Source: JADJPO01 sp963825645 (GTDB lineage: Bacteria; Actinomycetota; Actinomycetes; Actinomycetales; Kineosporiaceae). From it: a stretch of 64,000 nucleotides of DNA. This document shows, piece by piece, positions 49,383-57,804 of this stretch. The DNA lies in NCBI GenBank assembly GCA_963825645.1, contig CAWGTT010000002.1, positions 558,001-622,000 of the forward strand. The letters are read 5' to 3'. A program made the position numbers and the translations under genes. Within the stretch, counting starts at the first letter, position 1, and the number at the start of each line of letters is the position of its first letter. The notes beneath the pieces are model-generated. The model was not told where the DNA came from, made no database searches, and saw only the letters and a list, made by a program, of their open reading frames with translations.

Positions 49383-49548
49383 TGCTCTCCTCGGTGAGGC
49401 CGACGGTACGGCGGGCAGGCGGGTCTGGTGCGGTGCACCAGCGGAACTTCGGTACACAGGTACCCTGTCCTTGTCGGCAGGGCACGGATGGATCTGGATG
49501 GCCCGGACGCGACTGACACCTCGTGCGTCAGACCTCGGCCTGGTTCGT

Positions 49549-50922
49549 TCATGGCCGCCAGGGCGGGATCGTCATCCGGAAGGTCGACCCCCGACCGACC
49601 CTGCTCATGACCTCGACCGATCCGCCGATCGCCTCGATTCGGCTCTTCACCACGTCCATGCCCACACCGCGGCCGGAGATGTTGGTGACGTCGGTGGCCG
49701 TCGAGAAGCCCGGAAGGAAGATCAGATGCAGGATCTCGCGCCGGGTCATCCCTTCGAGCCGGTCCGGCGTGACCAGGTCCCGCTCGATCGCCGTGGCCGC
49801 GATCAGCTCTGGGTCGATCCCGGCACCGTCGTCGATGATCTCCAGATGCACCTGTCCGGCCCGGTGGTAGGCCCGCAGCCGCAGCACGCCCTCCTCGGGC
49901 TTGCCCTCCGCGGCCCGCTGCTCGGGCTTCTCGATGCCGTGGTCGACGGCGTTGCGCACCAGGTGGGTCAGCGGGTCCCTGATCGCCTCGAGAACGCTGC
50001 GGTCGAGCACGGTCTCGCGGCCCTCCATCTCCAGTCGTACGGTCCGCCCGCACTGGCGGGCCAGATCGCGGACGAGGCGCGGCATCCTGCTCCAAACGGC
50101 GGCCACCGGCTGTATCCGGGTCTTCATGACCTCCTCCTGCACGGCACTGGTGAGCAGGGAAAGCCGTTGCGCGGAGCGGACGAGTGCGCAGTCCTGGTCG
50201 GCGTCGTCGTCCAGTCGCGAGACCAGCTGGTTGCGGGCCAGCACCAGCTCGCCGACCATGCGCGTGAGGGAGTCCAGCAGCTCGACGTCGACCCGGACCG
50301 TCCCGTCGATAGCACTGTGGTGTGCACTCTGCCCTTCCAGGGCCTCCTCGACGGCGGCCGGAGTGGTCGCGCCGTGCTCCACGAGGATCGAGCCGATCGT
50401 GCGGCGGTCACCGAGTGACTGCTCCATCCTCGCCAGCTGAACGGCGTCCATGGTTGTCGCGCCCGAGGACACCAAGGCCTCGCCGATGGGCCGGTACGGC
50501 GCCTCAGCGCCGTCCGCGGGTTCGCTCGGGGCCGCACGGTCCTGGAGTAGACGGGACAGCATCTCGACCACGGCGGAGTGGTCGGCCTCGCCCTCCGCGC
50601 CGCTCTGCTCGATGCAGGCCAGAAGTCCACGGACGGCGTCGACCATGTGGAGTAGCGCACTGGAGCGCTCATCGGTGAGGCTGATCGTGCCGTCGCGCAG
50701 CCGGCTGAGCAGGCTCTCGCCGACGTGGGTCAGCTCCTCCAGCTTGTGGAAGGCGAGCAAGCCGCTGGTGCCCTTGATCGTGTGGATGGTCCGGAACACG
50801 CTGGCCAGTAGGTCGCGTGAGCCGGGGCTCTGCTCGAGCGCCATCAGATCTCGGTCGAGTTGGTCGAGGTTCTCGAAGCTCTCGACCAGGAACTCGGCCA
50901 CGACTTCGTCGATAGCGCCCAC
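49549..50922 (-). CDS. cheA: CheA histidine kinase lacking the CheW-like P5 domain
   Basis: 457 residues from a GTG with GGAGG five bases upstream. HPt domain: FRTIHTIKGTSGLLAFHKLE with phospho-His47. Next come two similar motifs (IGEALVSSGATT and IGSILVEHGATT), the P3 dimerisation region (SLTRMVGELVLARNQLVSRL), and the P4 ATPase with N-box HLVRNAVDHGIE, IIDDGAGID and ISGRGVGMDVVK. The chain stops at GSTFRMTIPPWRP, exactly where the P5 regulatory domain should begin. Without P5 it cannot couple to CheW and receptors in the normal way. A FliA-type promoter lies just upstream. Confidence 0.9.
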   Translation of the reverse strand: MGAIDEVVAEFLVESFENLDQLDRDLMALEQSPGSRDLLASVFRTIHTIKGTSGLLAFHKLEELTHVGESLLSRLRDGTISLTDERSSALLHMVDAVRGLLACIEQSGAEGEADHSAVVEMLSRLLQDRAAPSEPADGAEAPYRPIGEALVSSGATTMDAVQLARMEQSLGDRRTIGSILVEHGATTPAAVEEALEGQSAHHSAIDGTVRVDVELLDSLTRMVGELVLARNQLVSRLDDDADQDCALVRSAQRLSLLTSAVQEEVMKTRIQPVAAVWSRMPRLVRDLARQCGRTVRLEMEGRETVLDRSVLEAIRDPLTHLVRNAVDHGIEKPEQRAAEGKPEEGVLRLRAYHRAGQVHLEIIDDGAGIDPELIAATAIERDLVTPDRLEGMTRREILHLIFLPGFSTATDVTNISGRGVGMDVVKSRIEAIGGSVEVMSRVGRGSTFRMTIPPWRP

Positions 50923-50952
50923 CCCTTCCTCCGCGCCGGACAGACGAGGTAT

Positions 50953-50980
50953 GCATCGGCCGTGGCCGGAGCACCTTGAG
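50953..50980 (-). promoter_or_regulatory. Predicted FliA (sigma-28) promoter of cheA
   Basis: On the minus strand CTCAA (50980-50976), a 15-base spacer and GCCGATGC (50960-50953). Transcription would start about 23 bases before the cheA GTG. The -35 element equals that of flagellin exactly. Confidence 0.55.
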
Positions 50981-50986
50981 GAGCGC

Positions 50987-52045
50987 TCAGAGCGCGTAGC
51001 GGTCCAGCCGGAAGCCGTCTTCGTCGGTGACCACACCGCCGGAGGCCTCGACCAAGGCTGCGGCGACCGCGTGGACCACCGGCCGGACCCGCTCCCGCGC
51101 GGCCAGGTATGCGGCTCCTGGTGAGCGACGCTCGCGCTCCTCGGGCACCGGACAGGCCCAGCGCACCTCGTAGCTGACGAAGGGGTAATCGGCCCACTCC
51201 TGGCCCGCCACAGCCGGCTCGCCCGGCTCGGTGACATGGACGAGTACCTCGATGGCGCCGTCCAGGCCCCGCCCGTCCGGGCCGCGTTGGCCGACCTCGC
51301 CGACGATCGCGTATGCGTCGATGGTGTCCTCACCGGACAGCGCCTGCATGTCCATCTCGTCGGCGGCAACGTGCAGCGTTTCCAGCTCGTCGGCACCGAG
51401 GGGGTCCTCGTCGGTGTCGCCGGCGATGCGCTGGCCCGTGTAGGCCTGCTCGTCCGGTCCGTCCCAGTCCGCGCCGTCCACCGCCAGCTCGGCATCGGGC
51501 AGCACGCGCAGGACGATCCCGTGCACCACCTCCGGGTCGAGCCAGGTGGGCGAGTGCACGACGATGTCGATGGCCCGTTCCGGATCGGGGTGAAGCATGC
51601 CACCCCCGACCACCCGGACGGCGCCGTGCAGCCGGCGCGCCATGCCCACCAGCAGGCGCAGCGCGCGACCCTCCTCGCGCCAGGGCAGCCCATCGGAGAA
51701 GGCGTGGGCGAACCCGTCCCGGTCGTCCAGATCGGGCGGTGGGGGGTCCTCGCGCTCGACGGGGGCATCCAGGGCGTAGGCCACGGTCCACGGCATCGGC
51801 ACCTGGGCATCCACCGCCTGTTCCATGGTCAGCTCGATGGGTCCCCAGAGACGACTGTCCCGTCCGAAGCGGACCTCGCCGTCCTGAGCCAGGGATCCGG
51901 TCGGCACCCGGCAGGCGAGCAGGTCGCCGACCTCCTCGGCGGTGACCGTGCTGGGCACGAGCAGCAGGTGACGGCTCTGGAGCTCGCCGCCGCCGTCAGC
52001 CGCCGGCCGCTCAGCCCCGGCGCGGGTCCGGCCCCAGCGCGCCAC
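50987..52045 (-). CDS. Conserved-looking protein of unknown function
   Basis: A 352-residue, acidic, probably cytoplasmic protein with a GTG start one base after dcd. No recognised domain. Visible segments include HLLLVPSTVTAEEVGDLLA, GPIELTMEQAVDAQVPMPW and PERAIDIVVHSPTWLDPE. No signal peptide or membrane helix. Coupling to dcd suggests co-transcription; its stop lies 64 bases before the cheA start, with the predicted cheA promoter in between. Confidence 0.75.
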   Translation of the reverse strand: MARWGRTRAGAERPAADGGGELQSRHLLLVPSTVTAEEVGDLLACRVPTGSLAQDGEVRFGRDSRLWGPIELTMEQAVDAQVPMPWTVAYALDAPVEREDPPPPDLDDRDGFAHAFSDGLPWREEGRALRLLVGMARRLHGAVRVVGGGMLHPDPERAIDIVVHSPTWLDPEVVHGIVLRVLPDAELAVDGADWDGPDEQAYTGQRIAGDTDEDPLGADELETLHVAADEMDMQALSGEDTIDAYAIVGEVGQRGPDGRGLDGAIEVLVHVTEPGEPAVAGQEWADYPFVSYEVRWACPVPEERERRSPGAAYLAARERVRPVVHAVAAALVEASGGVVTDEDGFRLDRYAL

Positions 52046-52046
52046 T

Positions 52047-52622
52047 TCAGACCCTCGTACGGTGGAAGGAACGGTAGGACAGGCTCGCGGTGGGCCCGCG
52101 CTGGCCTTGATAGCGCGAGCCGTTGGCAGAGCTGCCGTAAGGGTGTTCCGCGGCGCTGGAGAGCCGGAAGAAGCACAGCTGGCCGATCTTCATGCCCGGC
52201 CACAGCATGATCGGCAAGGTGGCCACGTTACTCAGTTCGAGGGTGACGTGCCCGGAGAAGCCGGGGTCGATGAATCCGGCCGTCGAATGGGTGAGAAGCC
52301 CCAGACGGCCCAGGCTGGACTTGCCCTCGAGGCGCGCGGCGATGTCGTCCGGAAGGGTGACCACCTCGTAGGTCGAGGCCAGCACGAACTCGCCCGGGTG
52401 CAGCACGAACGGCTCCTCGACCGGCACCTCGACCAGCCGGGTCAGGTCGGGCTGCGGCTCGGCGGGGTTGATCACCGGGTACTTGTGGTTGTCGAATAGC
52501 CGGAAGTACCGGTCGATCCGGACATCGATGCTCGACGGCTGGACCATGTCGGCGTCGTAAGGGTCGAGGACCACCCGCTTGCCCTCGATCTCGGCGCGGA
52601 TGTCGCGATCGGACAGCAGCAC
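52047..52622 (-). CDS. dcd: dCTP deaminase, probably bifunctional with dUTPase
   Basis: A 191-residue protein. Conserved motifs are EGKSSLGRLGLLTHSTAGFI, DPGFSGHVTLELSN and GMKIGQLCFFRL. The end HPYGSSANGSRYQGQRGPT closely matches the actinobacterial (Mycobacterium tuberculosis type) enzyme that converts dCTP to dUMP. It supplies dUMP for thymidylate. It is the first gene of the leftward set; ATG start. Confidence 0.95.
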   Translation of the reverse strand: MLLSDRDIRAEIEGKRVVLDPYDADMVQPSSIDVRIDRYFRLFDNHKYPVINPAEPQPDLTRLVEVPVEEPFVLHPGEFVLASTYEVVTLPDDIAARLEGKSSLGRLGLLTHSTAGFIDPGFSGHVTLELSNVATLPIMLWPGMKIGQLCFFRLSSAAEHPYGSSANGSRYQGQRGPTASLSYRSFHRTRV

Positions 52623-52746
52623 GGTCCCACGCTATCTGTTCGCGGCCCACCGTCCGTCCGGATCTGCCTGCGGTGCCCCGGCAGCTATACCCAGTCACCC
52701 CGGCGGCTCCTGTCGCCGGGATGGCCCAGAATGGGCCCGCATCCGC

Positions 52747-52840
52747 CCATGATCGACTTCCGTATTCTGCACAACTGCCCCTCCTCCGGCCCAAACCCGC
52801 TCAAAAACAAGGTTGTGCCGAATTCGGAAGTCGATCATGG
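52747..52840. repeat. 29-bp inverted repeat between dcd and tRNA-Gly
   Basis: Left arm 52747-52775 (CCATGATCGACTTCCG...) and right arm 52812-52840 are reverse complements with 2 mismatches in 29, around a 36-base centre. The arms are less GC-rich than the surroundings and contain GAATTC-like cores. It could be a terminator, a MITE-like element or the ends of a lost insertion. The rest of 52623-53059 holds no gene that can be supported. Confidence 0.85.
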
Positions 52841-53059
52841 ACTCGGCGGGGCGGCCAGCCGACACGTCAGGATCACCGCCAGGGCGAGCCGTCGGCCTTC
52901 ACCCACCGATGATCGCCAGCAGTGTGAGGTTCCGCCCCAATGGCCGAGGCAGAGGCTCACTCTCGCGCCGATCACCGTCGTGATCTTGACTGGAGGGCGT
53001 GAGCGTCACCCGCGCCGCTGTTGCTACCATTCGGCAGGTCGGACGCCGCGCGGCGCCGC

Positions 53060-53133
53060 GCGGGTGTAGTTCAATGGCAGAACATCAGCTTCCCAAGCTG
53101 ACAGTGCGGGTTCGATTCCCGTCACCCGCTCCA
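53060..53133 (+). tRNA. tRNA-Gly (anticodon CCC)
   Basis: A complete 74-base cloverleaf: acceptor GCGGGTG (53060-53066) pairs with CACCCGC (53123-53129), discriminator T and encoded CCA. The anticodon stem TCAGC/GCTGA holds the loop TTCCCAA, anticodon CCC. The T-arm has GGGTTCGATTCCC. Actinobacterial tRNA genes are common integration sites, and mobile-element debris starts right after this one. Confidence 0.95.
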
Positions 53134-53349
53134 GGCAAAAGTCCAGGTCAGAGGGCGGTTAGCAGGGACGCAAGCCTTCGTGGCCATTCATGGCAATGAC
53201 CCCAATGCACCTTTTGAGGCCTTGCTAGACCGTTCTATAGCCCACGTATAGCCCACGACGTTTGAGCGCCCGGTCGATGGTCCCTTGGGAAGCCGTGAGC
53301 TGCGCGCGTGCTGCGGATGTCGTGGCACGGCTTGTCGCGGTGGCTGTAG

Positions 53350-54003
53350 CGCAACGATCGTCGCTTAACCGTTCCCGGCAGCAGCGACCACGTCCGCAAC
53401 GGCGCCCTCTGGGACGTCGCTGCCGTCCATGGCGACGGCTCCCTCGCCCTCACCGCGGTCGGCCAGCCTGTCGACGAAGCGACCGGCAGCCCGTGCGGGC
53501 GGGGTGTGCAGCTGCCCGCCGCGTACGTGCACCGCCACGTCGATCTCGGCTACGCACTCACCGTCCACCGCGCCCAGGGCATCACCGTCGACACCGCCCA
53601 CGTCCTCGCCCGCGAAGGCATGACCCGCGCGCACCTCTACGTCGGCCTCACCCGCGGCCGCGACGCCAACGACGTCTACACCGCCACCGACCAAGGGGTG
53701 GTCGACCATGCCCTCGCCGGTGTCGGTGAGTCGCGGACCGGGCGGGACGTCCTTCACGGTGTCCTCGCCGCCACCGGAACGGAGCCCGCGGCCACCACCG
53801 CCCTGCGCACCGCGGCCGCCGAGGCCGTCTCCCCCGAGCGGCTGCGGCCGGTCGCCGGCACCCTGGCCGCGGACATCACCCGCCGCCGCTGGACCCGGCT
53901 CCTCGCCGGGCACCACGATCCCAACCCCGCCAAGCAGTTTCACGAGGTGCGCGAGAACGGCGTCCTGTACGCCGCGCTCGCCCGCGCCGAGGCCACCGGT
54001 TGA
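53350..54003 (+). pseudogene. 3' remnant of a TraA/MobF-type relaxase-helicase gene
   Basis: The frame reads from RNDRRLTVPGSSDHVRNGAL just after an in-frame TAG at 53347, through VDLGYALTVHRAQGITVDTA, HLYVGLTRGRDANDVY, to a stop at 54003. These are the C-terminal helicase motifs of actinobacterial conjugative relaxases (usual length >1000 residues). The relaxase domain and Walker A region are missing. With the tRNA 217 bases upstream, it points to a lost integrative or conjugative element. Confidence 0.75.
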
Positions 54004-54007
54004 CAGC

Positions 54008-54610
54008 GTGACCATCAACGGGGTTGACGTCGGGCCGCTTATCGAGGCCGAGCTCGACCGTCGGGACCCCGAGCGGCCACTGGTCAGGCCCACGGACGCC
54101 GACGGGTTCCGGCGGGCGTGGGAGGTCGTGGTCCGCCGGTGGGACCAGGCGGTGCAGTTCGCACGCTCACTCCCCGAGGAGATGCTGCACGAGCGCGTAG
54201 ACGGCGAGTGGTCCTTCATTGAGACGCTACGGCATCTGGTCATGGCCACGGACGCCTGGGTGCTGCGGGCAGTGCTGGGGAACCCGGCGCCATTCCACCC
54301 ACTCGGGCTGGCACACACCGAGATGCCGCCGGGGACGCCTCTTGTGCCGCACGACGCTGAGGCTCGGCCCTCCCTCGACGAGATCCTTACGGTGCGTGCC
54401 CAGCGGATGGCCATCGTGGCCCAAGTGCTTGAGGACCTGACGGACCAACGGCTCGAAGAGACGACCGAGCCGGTGACGGAGCCCGGGTACCCCGAGTCCC
54501 AGCCCTTCCCGGTACGCCGCTGCCTCAGCGCGGTGGTGAACGAAGAGTGGCTACACCGCGAGTTCGCCGAGCGTGACCTCACCGTTCTCCAACAGCGCCT
54601 CGCACAGTAG
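54008..54610 (+). CDS. DinB-family protein
   Basis: 200 residues from GTG 54008. The DinB/mycothiol-transferase four-helix pattern is visible: WDQAVQFARSLPEEMLHERV, SFIETLRHLVMATDAWV, with a candidate metal His in each, and a third in EEWLHREFAERDL near the C-terminus. Members are metal-dependent thiol or detoxification enzymes; the substrate is unknown. It lies 4 bases after the relaxase remnant. Confidence 0.8.
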   Translation: MTINGVDVGPLIEAELDRRDPERPLVRPTDADGFRRAWEVVVRRWDQAVQFARSLPEEMLHERVDGEWSFIETLRHLVMATDAWVLRAVLGNPAPFHPLGLAHTEMPPGTPLVPHDAEARPSLDEILTVRAQRMAIVAQVLEDLTDQRLEETTEPVTEPGYPESQPFPVRRCLSAVVNEEWLHREFAERDLTVLQQRLAQ

Positions 54611-55007
54611 GAACAGGCACCCCTCGACAGGCGGCCCTCATCACCCGCCTCGAACGCCGCGGCCTCCACAAGACCGCAGCCCCAGACAGTGGTCGGCACC
54701 CGTGCATCGGCCGGTCCAGATGTGGCGAGCGACCCATCGGCAGCACGATGGTGCGCTCCGCGCACAGCGGCACGAGCGCAAGGCCGCGCTGCTCGCGGCA
54801 AGTGAGCGGATATTCCCCCGGCTCTCCGGGAGGCCGCGCCGGGCCCCCACACGAGCTACGGCGCGGCGTCTTCTGACCTGGCGACGCGGTTATCAATGGG
54901 CGAGCGGAGCCGCCCCCTGGAAGGGATCTTTCGCTGCTCGCGATGGCTTGCGCGTTGAGGCTGGTCAGGGTGCTTCCTCGATCCGCACGTTGTGGGACGC
55001 GGTGAGC
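54611..55007. other. Intergenic stretch without a supported gene
   Basis: 397 bases with no frame showing steady codon bias. It contains one copy of the UCC-loop hairpin repeat (54751-54798). Confidence 0.6.
54751..54798. repeat. UCC-loop hairpin repeat, copy 1
   Basis: GTGCGC-TCC-GCGCAC (54751-54765) is followed by AGCGGCA, CGAGCGCAAGG, then a second stem CCGCG/CGCGG (54784-54798). Related copies lie at 59248, 59482-59528, 60936-60973 and 62207-62258. Confidence 0.75.
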
Positions 55008-55367
55008 TCAGAAGCGTCCCCAAGCAACCAGGAGGCTGATGACGAGAAGGGTTGTGGTGATCGCGACGTTGCGGGGTTCGCGCAGGTAAACATGGGAGCT
55101 GATGGCGCCGAGCATGACCAGCGCGAGTCCGGTGGCAGCCAGGGGGGTGAGGATGGGCGCGATGCCGGTGGCCCAGGGCAGGGTGAGGCCGAGCACGGCG
55201 AGGAGTTCACAGGCGGCCACGGCCTTGATCACCCCTTGGGGGAACGGTTGCACGCCGGTTTGCCCGCTGGCTATGAGACGCGTCTTGTCCCAGCTGATCT
55301 TCATCAGGCCGGACGCGGCGAAGACCAACGCGAGCAGCACCTGCCCGGTCCACAGCGCGGTGTTCAT
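55008..55367 (-). CDS. DoxX-family membrane protein
   Basis: A 119-residue protein with four membrane helices. The first (TGQVLLALVFAASGLMKI) and the segment IKAVAACELLAVLGLTLPW are typical of DoxX. Its ATG overlaps the stop of the TetR gene, so the two form an operon. DoxX-like proteins are often linked to oxidative or electrophile stress; the exact role is unknown. Confidence 0.85.
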   Translation of the reverse strand: MNTALWTGQVLLALVFAASGLMKISWDKTRLIASGQTGVQPFPQGVIKAVAACELLAVLGLTLPWATGIAPILTPLAATGLALVMLGAISSHVYLREPRNVAITTTLLVISLLVAWGRF

Positions 55368-55969
55368 GAGGAGCCCCTTTCGGTATCGGGGTGTAGGAGG
55401 GTGAGGGTGACTTCGACGACGGTGGCGACGAACGCGGACTCCTCCAAGGCGTAGGGTTCGACCTCGAAGGAGTCGCGGAGGAACCAGTAGTGCGACAGGG
55501 CGGCGATCGCCACCGCGGCGACGCGGCTCACCCGCTCGGGATCGCTCTGGTCGAGCTCGGGTTGGGCGAGCAGCCACCCGGTCAGGCTCTGGTGGAAGTG
55601 GTTCATCGCCTCGTCACGCAGTCGTCCGACCAGCTCGGGAAAGGTCCGGCTCTCACGCAACAGCATCCGGATCAGCTCTCGGGACCGTGCAAGCCGGCTG
55701 ATCGTGAGGGTGAACACGGCATGAAGCCGGGCATCCAGGCTGTCGGGGAGCGGGCCCTGGAGTTCTTCGGCGGCGCCGGCGGTTGCGAGCAGCTGGGCCG
55801 CGACGACTGCCTCGAGCAACTCCCGCTTGGACCGGAAGTGCCGATAGAGACTGCCTGACCCCGGTGATAGTCCGGACGCAGCCTCGATCTGCTCGATCGT
55901 GGTCCCGGAGTAGCCGCGGTCGGCGAACAACCCCGCCGCAGCGGCGATCACTCGATCCCGAGTCGACAC
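55364..55969 (-). CDS. TetR-family transcriptional regulator
   Basis: 201 residues from the GTG of MSTRDRVIAAAAGLF. Upstream in-frame starts would run through the operators. The N-terminal HTH is clear: LFADRGYSGTTIEQIEAASG, SLYRHFRSKRELLEAVV. The C-terminal ligand domain is divergent. Two identical-arm palindromes lie just upstream, so it probably represses itself and doxX. Confidence 0.88.
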   Translation of the reverse strand: MSTRDRVIAAAAGLFADRGYSGTTIEQIEAASGLSPGSGSLYRHFRSKRELLEAVVAAQLLATAGAAEELQGPLPDSLDARLHAVFTLTISRLARSRELIRMLLRESRTFPELVGRLRDEAMNHFHQSLTGWLLAQPELDQSDPERVSRVAAVAIAALSHYWFLRDSFEVEPYALEESAFVATVVEVTLTLLHPDTERGSS

Positions 55970-55982
55970 TTCAGCCCCGCTC

Positions 55983-56042
55983 GCAAGTAGCCACTTGCAT
56001 GAGTTTCCCCCGGAACCAGGTTCCGCGCAAGTATCCACTTGC
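55983..56042. promoter_or_regulatory. Two palindromic operators of the TetR regulator
   Basis: GCAAGTAGCCACTTGC (55983-55998) and GCAAGTATCCACTTGC (56027-56042) share the arms GCAAGT/ACTTGC and the flank ATG. Their centres are 44 bp apart, about four helix turns, so bound dimers would face the same side. They start 14 bases before the tetR start codon. Confidence 0.75.
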
Positions 56043-56395
56043 ATGGGCAGTGCACACGTGCGCTGGACGGGCGGCTTGGACCCCAGGCTCCCGGTGACGC
56101 TGATGGATCGTGTGGTCCGGACCCGGTCTCCACCACGGCGCAGCCTTGTCGTCACCCGGCTTCGGACCGCGGCGCCACAGGCTGAACAGCACGTCGCCGA
56201 ATCCCCTGCCCGCCGCTCAGCATGTCCGACATCGGCTATGTGAGTGCGAGGTGCGCGTTATCAACAGAGGTACTGCGCCGGGACTTCTAGATCGAACCGG
56301 CGACATAGTGCCGTGGCGGATGGTGCCGCGTCTCAGGTTCCAGAAGCCGAGAACCAGCGGTCGACGCTGGTGAAGGTCACCTCGGCGATCCGGGC
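56043..56395. other. Intergenic stretch without a supported gene
   Basis: 353 bases right of the TetR operators. No frame has convincing codon bias, and no divergent target gene of the regulator is seen here. Confidence 0.55.
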
Positions 56396-56611
56396 TCAGC
56401 AGTCGAACACCGACCAGCAGATGTCGTTCCGCATCCTCTGGTCGTCAAGCACGAGCCCGCGGATCGCCTCCGGGAGCTGGTCTCGCTGCCACTGGCACTC
56501 GAGTCGCCCGGCGGCCCCGCTCTCGCCTTCTGGCGCGGCAGCACGAGCGGCCTTGATCGCATAGGCGGCTGCACCGAGTTCGTGCGCGGCGACGTGCGCG
56601 ACGGCCCCGGC
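56396..56611 (-). pseudogene. 5'-truncated immunity-protein-like fragment
   Basis: A frame of ~70 residues without its own start: HVAAHELGAAAYAIKAARAA, then GRLECQWQRDQLPEAIRGLV and the end LDDQRMRNDICWSVFDC. This pattern resembles an actinobacterial putative immunity protein family, recalled and not checked. It follows, in the same frame, the TAG that ends the next entry, so either a nonsense mutation or a fusion of two fragments made this arrangement. Confidence 0.45.
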
Positions 56612-56884
56612 CTAGGCCTCCCGGCACAACGCCTCCAGCACGGGCCGGTCTAAGTCGATCCCGAACGTCCGCAGCTTGCCCAACAACTCCTCGTCGCTCA
56701 GGCGCTCGGCGTCCGCCCGGTACGGCCTGTCGCGGCCCCCCGGGATCGTGTCCGCCCGCTCCCGGGTGAGTCGCTCCAGCGTCACCCCGGCGATGCCGTC
56801 CAGTGCCGAAGCATCCAGGTCGCCCGCCCCCGCCACGTGCCCGACCAGCTGGCCGGGCGCGACGGACACGGCAGGAGCGGCCAC
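56612..56884 (-). CDS. Unidentified fragment, probably decayed
   Basis: 90 residues (VTLERLTRERADTIPGGRDR, LSDEELLGKLRTFGIDLDRP) with good codon bias but no known family. A plausible N-terminus (MSAEDNGAASVPSVSPVSRG) lies upstream at 57018 in a different frame, so a frameshift may have split the gene. It ends at TAG, after which the immunity-like fragment continues in frame. Probably not functional. Confidence 0.4.
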   Translation of the reverse strand: MAAPAVSVAPGQLVGHVAGAGDLDASALDGIAGVTLERLTRERADTIPGGRDRPYRADAERLSDEELLGKLRTFGIDLDRPVLEALCREA

Positions 56885-57190
56885 GTCGTGCGCCGCCGGG
56901 CGGGCGACCCCGCCCGCCGTCCGACAGGGCCCCGCGCGGACCGGTTCTTCTTGCCACGACCGCGCGACACCGGAGACACACTGGGAACGCTAGCAGCCCC
57001 GTTATCCTCCGCCGACATGGCCGATCACTCATGAGCGCACCGAGGTGAAGCATCGCCGGCTCGGTGGACACCGGCGATGGCTGCCTGATCTTCGGGGGTT
57101 GACCCTGCGGTCCTGCATCGACGCCGCCGCCAAGCAGCACACTCATGCCATGACCGGGACCGGTGTGGCCGAATCATCGGTCGGGTTGGG

Positions 57191-57715
57191 TTAGAAGGGC
57201 AGGTCCTGAAGGTCCGGGGGCTCGGCGCTCGCAGGCTTCCGCGGTGGCTCGTCATCGGGTTCCTCGAGGAACCCGTGGTCCTCACGTAGCTGACGAACGA
57301 CCTCCGCCGGCGTCTTCTCGATCTCGATGCGGGTGTCCTCGACTCCGAGTCCGGGGATGCCCGCGACGATCGCGCCTGGGTCGATGAGGAACCTCAACTG
57401 GCCGGTCGGCCCGCCGGCGACGTCGTCCAGCCCTTCATCGCAGGCCGCCTGGTAGGCCAGCGGCGCGAAGTCGTCCGGCACCAGCGCGTCCCGTCGCGCA
57501 GCGAACACCTCCCGGGCAAACCGGTCCAGCACCTTCTCCCGCGTCACCCGGACCACGACACTCACGTTGACGGTCAACCGCATCGCGTCCGGGTCGTCCT
57601 CCAGCGCGACGATCTCCGCATCCAGGGCGCTCTCATCGCGCCAGAACGGAGGCGCACCGTCGGCTGACCGACCTGCCCTGCCGCGCTTAACCGGCCTCCG
57701 CCTGCGTCCCGACAC
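57191..57715 (-). CDS. Hypothetical protein
   Basis: 174 residues from a GTG giving MSGRRRRPVKRG. Basic N-terminus, then an acidic body with LTVNVSVVVRVTREKVLDRF, PLAYQAACDEGLDDV and IEIEKTPAEVVRQLREDHGF. No family is recognised. Codon bias supports a real gene; the start is not certain. Confidence 0.6.
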   Translation of the reverse strand: MSGRRRRPVKRGRAGRSADGAPPFWRDESALDAEIVALEDDPDAMRLTVNVSVVVRVTREKVLDRFAREVFAARRDALVPDDFAPLAYQAACDEGLDDVAGGPTGQLRFLIDPGAIVAGIPGLGVEDTRIEIEKTPAEVVRQLREDHGFLEEPDDEPPRKPASAEPPDLQDLPF

Positions 57716-57804
57716 GACCCGCACGCTACACAGCCCCGAGTGTCGACGCCGGGACCGCGCCGGGACCGCGGCCGTCGGTGACGCCGAAGCCGAGGAGCCC
57801 CTCC

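Noticed and set aside
53134..53349. Integrase remnant directly after tRNA-Gly
   Set aside because: Short frames (for example TIDRALKRRGLYVGY on the minus strand) are suggestive but carry no recombinase motif; not supportable.
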